Assembly: GCF_004361815.1 (NCBI RefSeq)
Contig: NZ_SNWA01000001.1
Location: 1,922,001-1,986,000 of the forward strand
DNA: 64,000 bases
Source of the DNA: Paraburkholderia sp. BL10I2N1
GTDB taxonomy: Bacteria; Pseudomonadota; Gammaproteobacteria; Burkholderiales; Burkholderiaceae
Direction of reading: 5' to 3'
Shown: piece by piece, positions 8,905-17,678 of the stretch
Layout: each line of letters starts with the position of its first letter
How positions within the stretch are numbered: the first letter of the stretch is position 1
Notes under the pieces: model-generated
The model's input: the letters and a program-made list of their open reading frames with translations, nothing else
What the model was told of the DNA's origin: nothing
Databases searched by the model: none
Program-made: the position numbers and the translations under genes

Positions 8905-10203
8905 TTAATCGAGCGGCGCCGAACGCAGATCGCTCACCTGTTGCGGCGACACCGCCGTGCCGTGGTTGCCCCACGACATACGAATGTATGTCACAACCGC
9001 AGCGACTTCCTGATTCGACAGCGCCTGCGCGAACGGCGGCATGCCATAAGGCGACGGGTTGCCATCCGTGCTCGGCGGATAACCACCGTTGAGCACCATG
9101 CGGATCGGGTTGACTGCCGATGGCATCTGGATCGACTGGTTGTTCGCGAGCGGCGGGAAATGCGGCGGCCGGCCGAGACCATTTGCTTCGTGGCACTTCG
9201 CGCAGTTGTCAGCGTAGATCTTCTGACCTTGCTTCAACAGTTCGCCACCGAACTGTTCCGAAGTCTCGAGCTGCAGGTGTTCCGGTGCTTCGCTCTTTTG
9301 CGGAATCGTCTTCAGGTACGTGGCCATCGCCTGGATGTCTTCGTCCGACAGGTACTGCAGGCTGTTGTGGACGACTTCAGCCATCGGACCGAACACCGCG
9401 CCGCGATTCGACACACCGGTCTTCAGCAGATCGGCGATGTCCTTCGGATCCCAGTCGCCGAGACCCGCTTCCCTGTTCGACGTCAGCGACGGCGCAAACC
9501 AGTTTTGCAGCGGAATCAGGCCGCCTGCAAATGCAGCCGAATTCACCGGGCCACCCATCGCGTTGATCGACGTGTGGCACATGCCGCAGTGGCCGAGGCC
9601 TTCGACCAGGTAAGCGCCGCGGTTCCATTCGACCGATTTGGTCGGATCCGGCTTGAACTCGCCTTCGCGGAAGAAGAGCGTGCGCCAGCCGATCAGCAGG
9701 TTGCGGTTGTTGAACGGGAATTTCAGTTCGTGCGGACGACTCGGCACGTTCACCGGCGTCACAGAGCGCAGGAACGCATAGATTGCGTCCGAATCGGCGC
9801 GGGTGACCTTCGTGTAGCTCGTGAACGGGAAGCCCGGGTACAACAGGCTGCCGTCCTTCGAGCGACCCGTGTGCATCGCGCGGTAGAAGTCATCCGCGGT
9901 CCACTTGCCGATGCCGAATTCGTCGTCTGGCGTGATGTTCGGCGTGAACATCGTGCCGAACGGAGTAGCCATCGGCAGACCACCGGCGAATTGCTTGCCG
10001 CCACGCACCGTGTGGCATGCAATACAGTCGCCGGCGCGGGCGAGGTACTCGCCCTTCTTGATCAGGGCGGCCTGATCAGCGGGCGTTGCCGCGACGGCCG
10101 AACCGTTGTGCAGGTTGTCGCCGCCCGACCAAAGGACGGGAACAAGCGCGGCAGCCGCCGCGACGACGACTGCCGAAAGTGCGAACAGGGACTTGCGTTT
10201 CAT
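8905..10203 (-). CDS. Three-heme cytochrome c, dehydrogenase-subunit type
   Basis: A 432-aa protein with an N-terminal signal or anchor (about residues 1-25) and three CxxCH heme sites: CIACH (60-64), CGMCH in the middle and CAKCH near the C-terminus. The pattern matches the cytochrome c subunit of membrane-bound alcohol, gluconate or aldehyde dehydrogenases of acetic acid bacteria and Burkholderia. No dehydrogenase large subunit lies beside it. GGGAGAG precedes the ATG. It is the second gene of an operon with the two-heme cytochrome at 10225-10956 (21-base gap) and probably passes electrons to the terminal oxidase. Confidence 0.88.
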   Translation of the reverse strand: MKRKSLFALSAVVVAAAAALVPVLWSGGDNLHNGSAVAATPADQAALIKKGEYLARAGDCIACHTVRGGKQFAGGLPMATPFGTMFTPNITPDDEFGIGKWTADDFYRAMHTGRSKDGSLLYPGFPFTSYTKVTRADSDAIYAFLRSVTPVNVPSRPHELKFPFNNRNLLIGWRTLFFREGEFKPDPTKSVEWNRGAYLVEGLGHCGMCHTSINAMGGPVNSAAFAGGLIPLQNWFAPSLTSNREAGLGDWDPKDIADLLKTGVSNRGAVFGPMAEVVHNSLQYLSDEDIQAMATYLKTIPQKSEAPEHLQLETSEQFGGELLKQGQKIYADNCAKCHEANGLGRPPHFPPLANNQSIQMPSAVNPIRMVLNGGYPPSTDGNPSPYGMPPFAQALSNQEVAAVVTYIRMSWGNHGTAVSPQQVSDLRSAPLD

Positions 10204-10224
10204 TTGAATATCTCTCCCGGTGCC

Positions 10225-10956
10225 TTATTGCGGTTCGCTGCCGCAGGCAAGCGGAGTCTTCATCGAGCGGGCTGGAGCCGGCACGGGGTTTTGCGGTGCC
10301 GATTGCGTGGAAAGCCACACAGCGACGGCGTTCACGTCTTCATCGGTAAGGCGCGTGGCGATGGTGTGCATGCAGTCAGGCTCGATGGCATGGCGCGAAC
10401 CCGAACGCCATGCGCCGAGCTGCGCGCTGATGTAGTCGGCATGCAGGCCCACGAGACCTGGAATCGCCGGTTCCATGCCGGTCAGCTTCTGGCCGTGGCA
10501 GGCCGCGCAGGCCGGGATGTTTCGCGAAGGATCGCCGTTAAAGACGATCTGTTTGCCGTGCTCGACCACCGAGGCTGGCACGGTCGGCTTTGCCGGCGTC
10601 GGATACGGCGGACGCTGTTGCGAGAAGTACGTCGCGATCTGATGGAGATAGTCGTCCGAAAGATACGTGACGAGGTAGTTCATCGGCGGGTACTTGCGGC
10701 GGCCTTCGCGGAAGTTCTTGAGCTGGTTGAACAGATAGTCAGCCGGCTTGCCAGCGAGACGCGGGAAGTAGTCGTTGTCCGAGCCCTGACCGTGGGAGCC
10801 ATGGCATGCCGTACACCCTTGCACGCGCGCTTCCATCGTGTCCGGGGCTTTCGGCTGGGTCTGCGCTTTCGCAGCGCTGAAGACGCCTGCACTGCCGATC
10901 AATAGAACGGCGAGCAATAGGCGGAAAATGCGTCTTGAAGACACGCGTAACTCCAT
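10225..10956 (-). CDS. Two-heme cytochrome c4-like protein
   Basis: A 243-aa periplasmic protein. The signal peptide has a hydrophobic stretch FRLLLAVLLIGSAGVF and probable cleavage after AKA. Two CxxCH sites (CTACH and CAACH) sit in repeated domains, each followed by a PGL/PRLAG-type segment, as in cytochrome c4. The ATG at 10956 is chosen because the signal peptide begins there (MELRVSSRR); longer upstream reading frame adds non-signal sequence. First gene of the two-cytochrome operon, and probably an electron carrier for the downstream three-heme protein. Confidence 0.87.
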   Translation of the reverse strand: MELRVSSRRIFRLLLAVLLIGSAGVFSAAKAQTQPKAPDTMEARVQGCTACHGSHGQGSDNDYFPRLAGKPADYLFNQLKNFREGRRKYPPMNYLVTYLSDDYLHQIATYFSQQRPPYPTPAKPTVPASVVEHGKQIVFNGDPSRNIPACAACHGQKLTGMEPAIPGLVGLHADYISAQLGAWRSGSRHAIEPDCMHTIATRLTDEDVNAVAVWLSTQSAPQNPVPAPARSMKTPLACGSEPQ

Positions 10957-11265
10957 CAAAATCGGGGACCAGACCGAACTTCGAACGGCTCGGTGTTGAA
11001 GGCAGCCGGCGCTGCGGCGACGCAGCATTCTATCATCGATGGGTGATGGTGACCATTTGGCATGTTGTCCATGGTCCATCAGTAGACGTCCGTGCGGCAG
11101 TTTGACGCAGAGGCAATCGGTGCCCTCATCGGACGGACTTTTGTCAGGCATGTTGAACCGTCGCGCACGAGTCAAATCGAAGCGTACACTCGCGGTCTTG
11201 CCGGCTAACTGCCGCGCCGTCTGCGTTCCTTTCCGTTTTCATTTTCTGACCTGTCGAATCCATTC
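10957..11265. promoter_or_regulatory. Divergent promoter region, cytochromes / copCD
   Basis: About 310 bases between divergently transcribed cytochrome and copC genes. It should hold both promoters. No perfect inverted repeat, cop box or other operator was recognised by eye. Confidence 0.45.
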
Positions 11266-11661
11266 ATGAAGCCAATCGATTCCTCCCGTCTCTCGCCGCG
11301 CGCGTCGCGTGCTGCGCGTGTGGCGGCGGCGTGCGCCACCGCACTCGCGTTCTCGTCCATCGCGTTTGCCCATGCGTTACCGACCTCGCGCGAGCCCGCG
11401 CCGAACGCCACCGTCAGCGCACCGAACCAGGTGACGATTCACTTCAGTGAGCCCCTCGAACCCGCATTCAGCAAGATCACGCTGACCGATGCGAACAGCG
11501 GCGCGGCTGTTGCCGGTACCTCGGAAGTCGACCCGCAGGACAAAAAGACCATGCATCTCGCGGTTCAGACGCTCGCGCCCGGGCGCTACACGGTGCATTG
11601 GAATGTGGTGGCGAGCGACGGCCATCGCACCCACGGCGACTATGCCTTCACCGTGAAATGA
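11266..11661 (+). CDS. copC: Periplasmic copper-binding protein CopC
   Basis: A 131-aa protein of the CopC/YobA family. A signal peptide ends at IAFA, leaving His at the mature N-terminus (HALPTSREPAPN). That His plus the C-terminal DGHRTHGDY residues would make the usual Cu(II) site. The motif IHFSEPLEP is typical of the family. Its stop overlaps the copD start (ATGA), so the two are co-translated. Role: copper handling in the periplasm, uptake with CopD or tolerance. Confidence 0.92.
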   Translation: MKPIDSSRLSPRASRAARVAAACATALAFSSIAFAHALPTSREPAPNATVSAPNQVTIHFSEPLEPAFSKITLTDANSGAAVAGTSEVDPQDKKTMHLAVQTLAPGRYTVHWNVVASDGHRTHGDYAFTVK

Positions 11662-12587
11662 GGGTCGACGGGCTGTGGATCGGGCAGGTCGCAATGGCCG
11701 CGCTCACGAACGTCGCGTTCGCGTTTGCCGTCGGTTCGGCGCTGCTGGGCGCGTGGCTCGCGAAAGATGGCATACAGACCGTGTCGCCGGCGCGCGCCGC
11801 CTGGTTGCGTGCGCAACGGTCGCTGGTGACGGGGGCGACCGTGCTCGTGCTTGCCGACGTCGTCTGGCTGCTGTACCAGAGCGCTTCGATGAGCGGCGTG
11901 GGATTGCCGGAGGCGATCGGCATCGTACCGACCGTGCTGTCGCAGACGCACGTCGGCTATGCGTGGAGCCTCGCCTTCGGGGGGGCGGTGGTCTTGTTGC
12001 TGACTTCGCTTGCCGGCCATCAGGGCACGCTTCGCAATGCCTTGCTGTGGCTCGCGGTGATCGCGGTCGCAGCCGGCAAGGCCTCGCTTGGGCATGCGGC
12101 TGACGCGGGTCCGGCGTCGGCGGCGATCGGCATGCACACGTTGCATGTGCTTGTGACGAGCGTCTGGGGCGGCCTCGTGCTGGCGGGCGGCCTGGGTGTG
12201 GTGCCGGCCCTCGGTACCTCGACGGCGCGCGGTGTGATGATCCGCACGGCGGGGCAGCTGTCGAACGTGTCACTCGTGGCGGTCGTGTTCGTGTTGCTGA
12301 CAGGTGCGTTCAATGCGGCGCGTGGCGCGGGCGGCTCGTTCGAGGCGATCGAGGTCAGCACGTGGGGTCACATTTTGACGCTCAAGCTGATCCTGGTCGC
12401 GCTGGCGCTCGTGCTCGGGGGGCTCAACCGCGTGTCGGCGCTGCCGCGCCTGCGCCGGACCGCCTCGACGATGGATGCGCACACGTTCACCAACGTGCTG
12501 TATCTCGAAGCGCTTGCGATGCTTGGCGTGTTTGTAGCGGCGGCGGTGCTGGCGCACAGCATTCCGGGGTTCGCCGCCCTCGGCTGA
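11658..12587 (+). CDS. copD: Copper-transport membrane protein CopD
   Basis: A 309-aa inner-membrane protein with about eight hydrophobic helices of the CopD family. Histidines in membrane segments (SQTHVGYAWSLAFGG, GHAADAGP, MHTLHVLVTSVWGGLVL) fit the family's metal or heme ligands. The ATG at 11658 overlaps the copC stop by four bases. Paired CopC-CopD proteins are usually linked to copper import or supply to cuproenzymes, which makes sense beside respiratory cytochromes; that link is an inference. Confidence 0.9.
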   Translation: MRVDGLWIGQVAMAALTNVAFAFAVGSALLGAWLAKDGIQTVSPARAAWLRAQRSLVTGATVLVLADVVWLLYQSASMSGVGLPEAIGIVPTVLSQTHVGYAWSLAFGGAVVLLLTSLAGHQGTLRNALLWLAVIAVAAGKASLGHAADAGPASAAIGMHTLHVLVTSVWGGLVLAGGLGVVPALGTSTARGVMIRTAGQLSNVSLVAVVFVLLTGAFNAARGAGGSFEAIEVSTWGHILTLKLILVALALVLGGLNRVSALPRLRRTASTMDAHTFTNVLYLEALAMLGVFVAAAVLAHSIPGFAALG

Positions 12588-12700
12588 CCGGCGCAGGGAC
12601 GCGTCCCACGCACGAAGCGTCGCACGGCAAGCCTCTGCGGCACAAACATACGGACGACCCGGCGGCGAGCCGGCGATTCCGTAGCTGTTCTCGATGCCCG

Positions 12701-12913
12701 TCAGGAAGCGAGCGCGTCGTGCGCCCGCTTCAGCATCGCTTCCGAAAACATCCCCTGGCGCAGTTCGCCGTCGCAGCCGGTCTAACGGCAGATCAGCCAG
12801 GTTCCCGGAGCAAACATTACTGGACCGACCCAGGTGGCCGTCATCGGGCGGTCGCTGAAATTCGAGGTCAGGACTTCGCCGGTCCGGTAATTTCTGATGG
12901 GGGGCGTTAGCAT
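12701..12913 (-). pseudogene. Small reading frame split by an in-frame amber codon
   Basis: From ATG at 12913 the frame encodes MLTPPIRNYRTGEVLTSNF and continues to FAPGTWLICR, then TAG at 12782-12784. It resumes in the same frame with TGCDGELRQGMFSEAMLKRA and stops at 12701-12703. Together it would be about 70 residues (43 + 26 around the stop), and both halves look protein-like. The frame is also open upstream, back to the stop of the membrane protein at 12944. A CAG-to-TAG nonsense mutation is the simplest reading. No family recognised. Confidence 0.4.
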
Positions 12914-12943
12914 CGTGAGCGTTTCATCGATGAACAGGGGGCG

Positions 12944-13246
12944 TTACTCGTAGCCCAACTTATGGGCGAGGATCGGCGCAAAGAAGAGTGCGATCGCGGC
13001 GCCGGCAACCTTGCCTTCGAGTTCGGCGGCCGCGGCGCGCGAGCCGTAGACGTGCGTCAGCAGTTCGAACAGCTGCGGCACGCAGTACAGCGCTGCAGCG
13101 GCGATGAAGCATTTCTCGACGAGGGAAATCTGCCAGCCGCGATCGTACGCGACTGCCGCGAAAATGATCCGCAGCACCCCGAAGACGACCAGTGCGCCTA
13201 CCGCTGCCTGCTCGCGAATCAGATAGTCCGGAACAAACTCACCCAT
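12944..13246 (-). CDS. Small membrane protein of unknown function
   Basis: A 100-aa protein with two or three hydrophobic segments (AAVGALVVFGVLRIIFAAV, then CFIAAAALYCVPQLFELL, then VAGAAIALFFAPILAHKLGY). The ATG at 13246 is preceded by AGAGG at normal spacing. No family recognised. It may form a unit with the amber-split frame 30 bases downstream. Confidence 0.65.
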   Translation of the reverse strand: MGEFVPDYLIREQAAVGALVVFGVLRIIFAAVAYDRGWQISLVEKCFIAAAALYCVPQLFELLTHVYGSRAAAAELEGKVAGAAIALFFAPILAHKLGYE

Positions 13247-13633
13247 GTCAGCCTCTAGCTTTTGTCGTTTGCCTGCGATCTCGCAAGGAGCGGGCCAGAA
13301 GTGACAGCGGGTGCAAGTGTCATGTGCAAAGCCTTGTGCGGTGAGGCTTCGCGAAAGGTGGGCGGGCCATGGCCGCGCAGTTACCGATGGTTCTTCAGCA
13401 AAATGCACCTTGAACGATACGAAACTGAAACGGCTCCGACGCCGCGTCACGTAATGTCGGAGTCCGGCATGTGTCAAGAATGAAACTCGGGCGATCCGAC
13501 CGCCTTGTTCGACGAGGCGCTGCCGTCACGTCGACCTTCAGGGGATTTGCCCAGGCAGGCGGGGCTGCCGGGTGCAGCAGCAACCTCAAGCGAAGAGGTC
13601 GCCTCGCAGGCGGCGTCTTCGCTCATGGTGGGA
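13247..13633. other. Spacer between membrane protein and galactonate dehydratase
   Basis: The region has no convincing gene. On the minus strand a 50-codon frame begins at 13626, seven bases after the dgoD stop (MSEDAACEATSSLEV), and ends at 13474. Its sequence is low in complexity and unrecognised, so it may be a leftover of a former downstream operon gene. The rest shows no structure. Confidence 0.4.
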
Positions 13634-14782
13634 TTACCACTCCGCGACGCTGCCGTCCGCGTGACGCCACACCGGATTGCGCCAACGATGGCCGACCTTC
13701 GCCATCTCGCGCACCTTTTCTTCGTTGACCTCGATGCCGAGACCCGGACCCTGCGGAATCGACACAAAGCCGTCGTCGTATTTGAAGACTTCCGGATTCT
13801 TGATGTAGTCGAGCAGGTCGTTGCCCTGGTTGTAGTGAATGCCGAGGCTTTGCTCCTGGATGAACGCGTTGTAGCTGACAGCGTCGATCTGCAGGCAGGT
13901 GGCCAGCGCGATCGGGCCGAGCGGGCAGTGCAGCGCGAGGGCGACGTCGTACGCTTCGGCCATCGAGGCGATCTTGCGGCACTCTGTGATGCCGCCCGCG
14001 TGCGACGCATCGGGCTGGATGATGTCGACGTAGCCACCCGCCAGAATGTGCTTGAAGTCCCAACGCGAGTAGAGGCGTTCGCCCAGCGCGATGGGCGTGT
14101 TCGTCTGGTTGACGATGTCGCGCAGTGCTTCGGCGTTTTCCGATAGCACCGGCTCCTCGATGAAAAGCAGCTTGTACGGGTCGAGTTCCTTCGCGAGCAC
14201 CTTTGCCATCGGCTTGTGCACGCGGCCGTGGAAGTCGACGCCGATGCCGATGTCCGGCCCGACTGCTTCACGCACTGCCGCGACGTTGTTGATGACGCCC
14301 TGAACCTTGTCGAAGGTGTCGATGATCTGTAGCTCTTCCGAGCCGTTCATCTTGACTGCCTTGAAGCCGCGTTCGACGACCGCGCGGGCGTTGTTCGCGA
14401 CGTCGCTCGGACGATCGCCGCCGATCCACGAATACACCTTGATGCGGTCGCGCACCTGGCCGCCGAGCAGCGCATGCACCGGCACGCCGTGATGCTTGCC
14501 CTTGATGTCCCACAGCGCCTGGTCGACGCCGGCGATCGCGCTCATCGTGATCGGGCCGCCGCGGTAGAAGCCGGCGCGGTACATCACCTGCCAGTGATCT
14601 TCGATCAGCAACGGGTCCTTGCCGATCAGGTAGTCGGAAAGCTCATCGACCGCTGCCGCAACTGTGTGCGCACGACCTTCGACCACCGGCTCGCCCCAGC
14701 CGACAATCCCTTCGTCGGTCGTGATCTTCAGGAAACACCAGCGTGGCGGGACGATGAAGGTTTCGAGCTTCGTGATTTTCAT
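13634..14782 (-). CDS. dgoD: D-galactonate dehydratase
   Basis: A 382-aa enolase-superfamily enzyme that dehydrates D-galactonate to 2-dehydro-3-deoxy-D-galactonate. Visible elements are the N-terminal [18 protein letters not shown], the metal ligands in GVDFHGR, IEEP and ALGERL, and the catalytic His in [12 protein letters not shown]. Length matches the family. The ATG at 14782 follows AGGAGA. It is divergent from a GntR/FadR regulator, as in other dgo loci. The rest of the pathway (KDGal kinase, aldolase, transporter) is not in this window. Confidence 0.93.
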   Translation of the reverse strand: MKITKLETFIVPPRWCFLKITTDEGIVGWGEPVVEGRAHTVAAAVDELSDYLIGKDPLLIEDHWQVMYRAGFYRGGPITMSAIAGVDQALWDIKGKHHGVPVHALLGGQVRDRIKVYSWIGGDRPSDVANNARAVVERGFKAVKMNGSEELQIIDTFDKVQGVINNVAAVREAVGPDIGIGVDFHGRVHKPMAKVLAKELDPYKLLFIEEPVLSENAEALRDIVNQTNTPIALGERLYSRWDFKHILAGGYVDIIQPDASHAGGITECRKIASMAEAYDVALALHCPLGPIALATCLQIDAVSYNAFIQEQSLGIHYNQGNDLLDYIKNPEVFKYDDGFVSIPQGPGLGIEVNEEKVREMAKVGHRWRNPVWRHADGSVAEW

Positions 14783-14878
14783 GGCGAGAGTCTCCTGATT
14801 GCCGCGTCGGGCTGATCGTGAATCGATCCGGATCCGGGGAGCCACATCGTACAACAAAATCGCCTTTAAGTATTATTA

Positions 14879-14888
14879 ATAGTACTAT
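14879..14888. promoter_or_regulatory. Palindromic operator candidate between dgoD and its regulator
   Basis: ATAGTACTAT is a perfect 10-bp palindrome in an AT-rich patch (14869-14890) that stands out from the GC-rich surroundings. Its GT-N-AC core fits FadR-subfamily GntR operators. The target regulator is inferred to be the adjacent gene. Confidence 0.5.
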
Positions 14889-14995
14889 TGGTGGAGATTG
14901 TTCCGCTTCCAGCATGGCGGTTCGCCGACGGGATGCCGGATAATCGCGGTCGTTCGAACAATAGATAGCGCCGCAAGGCGTGGTGGAGAACAGCC

Positions 14996-15673
14996 ATTCA
15001 GCACGATCTGCACGGGCGCGTCGCCCATCTGCTCGCGACGTCCATCCTGCGTGGCGACTACGCGCCCGAATCCATCCTCCCCCGTGAGGCGGAGTTGATG
15101 GAGACGTTTGGCGTGAGCCGCACGGTGCTGCGTGAGGCGTTGCGGACGCTGACGTCAAAAGGGTTGATTGAATCGCGTCCGCGGGTGGGCACCCGGGTGC
15201 GGCCAAAAAGTGCGTGGAATCTGCTCGATGCTGATGTGCTCGACTGGTACTCGCGCGTCGCGCCACCTATGGAATTCGCGCTCAAGCTGCAGGAAATGCG
15301 CGAGATGATCGAGCCTTATGCCGCCGCGCTCGCCGCCTCATCCCACACTGAAGAAACATTCGATTCGCTTGAGGCCGCCCATTCAGCAATGGTGATGGCG
15401 CGAAATGTCGACGAATGGGTGCGCGCGGATCTTCGCTTCCATCTCGATGTATTAACGGCGTGCAGCAACGAATTGCTGATTCCGCTTGGGACGTTGATCG
15501 AACGCACGCTCGAAGCCCAGTTGAGGCTCAATGCGAAGCGGGCGGATGTGTTCAATGCGTCGCTGGCCGAACACACGGCGGTGTTCGAAGCGATCCGCGA
15601 TCGCGACGCGGACGCTGCGCGACATGCGATGGCGAGTCTTCTGGGTGTGACGCGGGGAAGGATCGAGGCGTGA
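14996..15673 (+). CDS. GntR/FadR-family regulator, probably of galactonate use
   Basis: The winged HTH reads LHGRVAHLLATSILRGDYAP, then ILPREAELMETFGVSRTVLR and LTSKGLIESRPRVGTRV, followed by an FCD effector domain (EMREMIEPYAAALAASS, DLRFHLDVLTACSN). The complete HTH requires starting well before the first ATG (15098). Between the in-frame stop at 14966 and that point there is no ATG, GTG or TTG before the TTG at 15095. A GGTGGAGAA ribosome binding site lies seven bases before ATT at 14996, so ATT, or a mutated ATG, is the likely start, giving 225 aa. Starting at 15098 would remove half the DNA-binding domain. Confidence 0.75.
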   Translation: MQHDLHGRVAHLLATSILRGDYAPESILPREAELMETFGVSRTVLREALRTLTSKGLIESRPRVGTRVRPKSAWNLLDADVLDWYSRVAPPMEFALKLQEMREMIEPYAAALAASSHTEETFDSLEAAHSAMVMARNVDEWVRADLRFHLDVLTACSNELLIPLGTLIERTLEAQLRLNAKRADVFNASLAEHTAVFEAIRDRDADAARHAMASLLGVTRGRIEA

Positions 15674-15695
15674 GCCCCGGACCATTGGCCTCAGG

Positions 15696-15998
15696 CTACT
15701 TCGTATAGGGCTGGACGAGCTCGAAGCATCCGAAAAGTGCAGTCGGTGTTCTCGGTTTCGGCTCGAACGCGTGCTGTTCGACACACTTGAACGCGCTCTG
15801 GTCCCGCTGGAGGTAGAACGTCTCGACTGAGCCGGCCTTGCCGTGGGGTTCGCCAATCACTGAGACAATCCGGTAACCGTCTTGCAGCAGCGTCGAAAGG
15901 GTGGTGGGATTGGCTTGCCACTGACTGTCGGCGGCCTCGCCAGCGTGAGCGGCGAACGTGACCGTCGTGAGCAGAAGGACGAAAGGACGGAGTTTCAT
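15696..15998 (-). CDS. Small secreted protein of unknown function
   Basis: A 100-aa protein with a clear signal peptide (MKLRPFVLLLTTVTFAAHAG) and two Cys in the mature part (KCVEQ, FGCFELV) that could form a disulfide. The ATG at 15998 follows GAGGGAAA. The mature sequence (STLLQDGYRIVSVIGEPHG) resembles small periplasmic proteins common in Burkholderia. No function is assigned. It lies about 300 bases from the left end of the IS element, which does not interrupt it. Confidence 0.65.
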   Translation of the reverse strand: MKLRPFVLLLTTVTFAAHAGEAADSQWQANPTTLSTLLQDGYRIVSVIGEPHGKAGSVETFYLQRDQSAFKCVEQHAFEPKPRTPTALFGCFELVQPYTK

Positions 15999-16294
15999 CA
16001 GCGGATTTCCCTCTGGTTTGTGAGCGCGCCGCAGCGGTGCCTTCCTGCAGAACACGAAGCGCCCTGCAATTTCAATCGTTCGACTACGCTCAATGGAGAC
16101 GGGTTCAGACGATGCTATTGCCCGCGGCTTTTTTTGGTCGGGATCAGTAGTGAGGTTTCGTCGGCAACCTCGTAGCGCCCGACTGCACCCCTCTTCAGCC
16201 GGATTGACGTAGAAGGCCGTCAAGGCGAGAAAAAACGTCACACGTTTCTTGCTGACAAGACTGCTGATCCTGACGGCGACAGGTGGCTACGCTA

Positions 16295-17541
16295 GTAGTT
16301 CGTTCCATCAATACAGTTACTAAATAAGCGATAATAGCCTCGTTTCGTTCGCAACTCTTGACGGAGGTGACGATGGCGAGGAAGTCCAAACGTGCGGCGC
16401 TGGTGCTTACACCGGAGCAGACGACGACGCTCAAGGAACTTGCTGGATCGAGGACAGCGCCCGCGCGCGAAGTCGAACGGGCGAAGGTGCTGTTGGGCTA
16501 CGCCGCGGGCACTTCGATCACGGAGCTGCAACGCCAGCTCGGGTTCAGTCGTCCGATGATCTATCGCAGCGTTGACAAGGCGCTGGCAGCAGGTGTGCAA
16601 GCGGGTTTGAAAGACAGGTACCACCGGCCGCATGAACCCGAGATCAGCGATGAAGCCAAAGCCTGGGTGGTGAGCATCGCGTGCACCAAGCCCAAGGATC
16701 AGGGCCTGGCGGCCGAGTTGTGGAGCATCTCCGCACTGGCGCGGTTTGTATCTGAAGGAGCCGAGGCCGCTGGATTCGCTCGCCTGGCCAACGCTGGCAA
16801 GAGCACCGTGTGGCGCATCCTCAACGAGAACGAGATCAAGCCCCACAAGATTCGCTACTACCTGGAAAAACGGGACCCGGAGTTTGACCGCAAGATGCAG
16901 GAAGTCCTGATGGTCTACCGGGATGTCTCGATCTACCGGGAGGGCGCCGTTCATGATGCGCGACCCAACCCCATCTATACCGTCAGCGTCGACGAGAAGC
17001 CGGGTATTCAGGCGATCGGATTGACCGCGCCGGATCTGCCCCCGGTACCGGGCAAGGCATCAACCGTCGGGCGCGACTACGAGTATGTGCGTCGGGGCAC
17101 GGTATCGATTCTCGCCGGAATCGACTTGCACTCGGGTCACATCTTCGCCAACGTCGAGGACCGCCACCGCAGTGTGGAGTTCATCGCGCTGCTCAAGCGC
17201 CTGGACGAGTACTATCCGAGCGAGGCCATCATCCGCGTGGTGCTGGACAACCATTCGGCCCACATCTCCAGGCAGACCATGGCCTATCTCGCCTCGCGCC
17301 CCGGGCGCTTCGAGTACGTTCACACACCCAAGCATGGCTCCTGGCTTAATCTGGTCGAATGCACCTTCTCCAAAATGGCCCGCACTTTCCTTCGCCACAT
17401 CCGGGTCAAATCGATCGATGAACTGAAGGAGCGCATTCTGAGGGGCATCGAGGAATTCAATGCCTCACCGGTTGTCTTCCGCTGGAAAAAGGTCGACCTC
17501 GGCGTGGCTTAATATGTAACGACTTTGATGCAACGATCTAC
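16295..17541 (+). mobile_element. IS630-family insertion sequence, complete
   Basis: The ends are imperfect inverted repeats. The left end begins GTAGTTCGTTCCATCAATAC and the right end, read inward, begins GTAGATCGTTGCATCAAAGT; similarity continues for about 34 bases. Each end is flanked by TA (16293-16294 and 17542-17543), as expected for IS630-family insertion with TA duplication. The 1247-bp element contains one intact transposase gene. It sits in an intergenic region and disrupts no recognised gene. Confidence 0.9.
16373..17512 (+). CDS. IS630-family transposase
   Basis: A 379-aa DDE transposase. The N-terminal helix-turn-helix part (ITELQRQLGFSRPMIYRSVD) is followed by the catalytic domain: first Asp in YTVSVDEKPGIQ, second Asp in VVLDNHSAHIS, Glu in GSWLNLVECTF. 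The frame is intact and the ATG at 16373 follows GGAGG. It probably catalyses cut-and-paste movement of the surrounding element. Confidence 0.95.
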   Translation: MARKSKRAALVLTPEQTTTLKELAGSRTAPAREVERAKVLLGYAAGTSITELQRQLGFSRPMIYRSVDKALAAGVQAGLKDRYHRPHEPEISDEAKAWVVSIACTKPKDQGLAAELWSISALARFVSEGAEAAGFARLANAGKSTVWRILNENEIKPHKIRYYLEKRDPEFDRKMQEVLMVYRDVSIYREGAVHDARPNPIYTVSVDEKPGIQAIGLTAPDLPPVPGKASTVGRDYEYVRRGTVSILAGIDLHSGHIFANVEDRHRSVEFIALLKRLDEYYPSEAIIRVVLDNHSAHISRQTMAYLASRPGRFEYVHTPKHGSWLNLVECTFSKMARTFLRHIRVKSIDELKERILRGIEEFNASPVVFRWKKVDLGVA

Positions 17542-17634
17542 TAGTCAGGCGCTGCGCGATTCCTGCGTTGCGCTTCAGTCCGTTCGGTCGAAATGGCGCT
17601 TCTGCCTTCACTCGTGCTGGAAAGCCTCGACCAA

Positions 17635-17658
17635 TAAAAAAGCCCGCCGAAGCGGGCT
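17635..17658 (-). terminator. Rho-independent terminator of the porin gene
   Basis: On the minus strand: stem AGCCCGC / GCGGGCT with loop TTCG, then TTTTTT. It starts 20 bases past the porin stop. Confidence 0.85.
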
Positions 17659-17678
17659 TTTCGTCAAGCTGACATCGA

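Noticed and set aside
16295..17541. IS element as the cause of a broken gene
   Set aside because: Neither flank joins into a recognisable interrupted coding sequence; both sides look intergenic.
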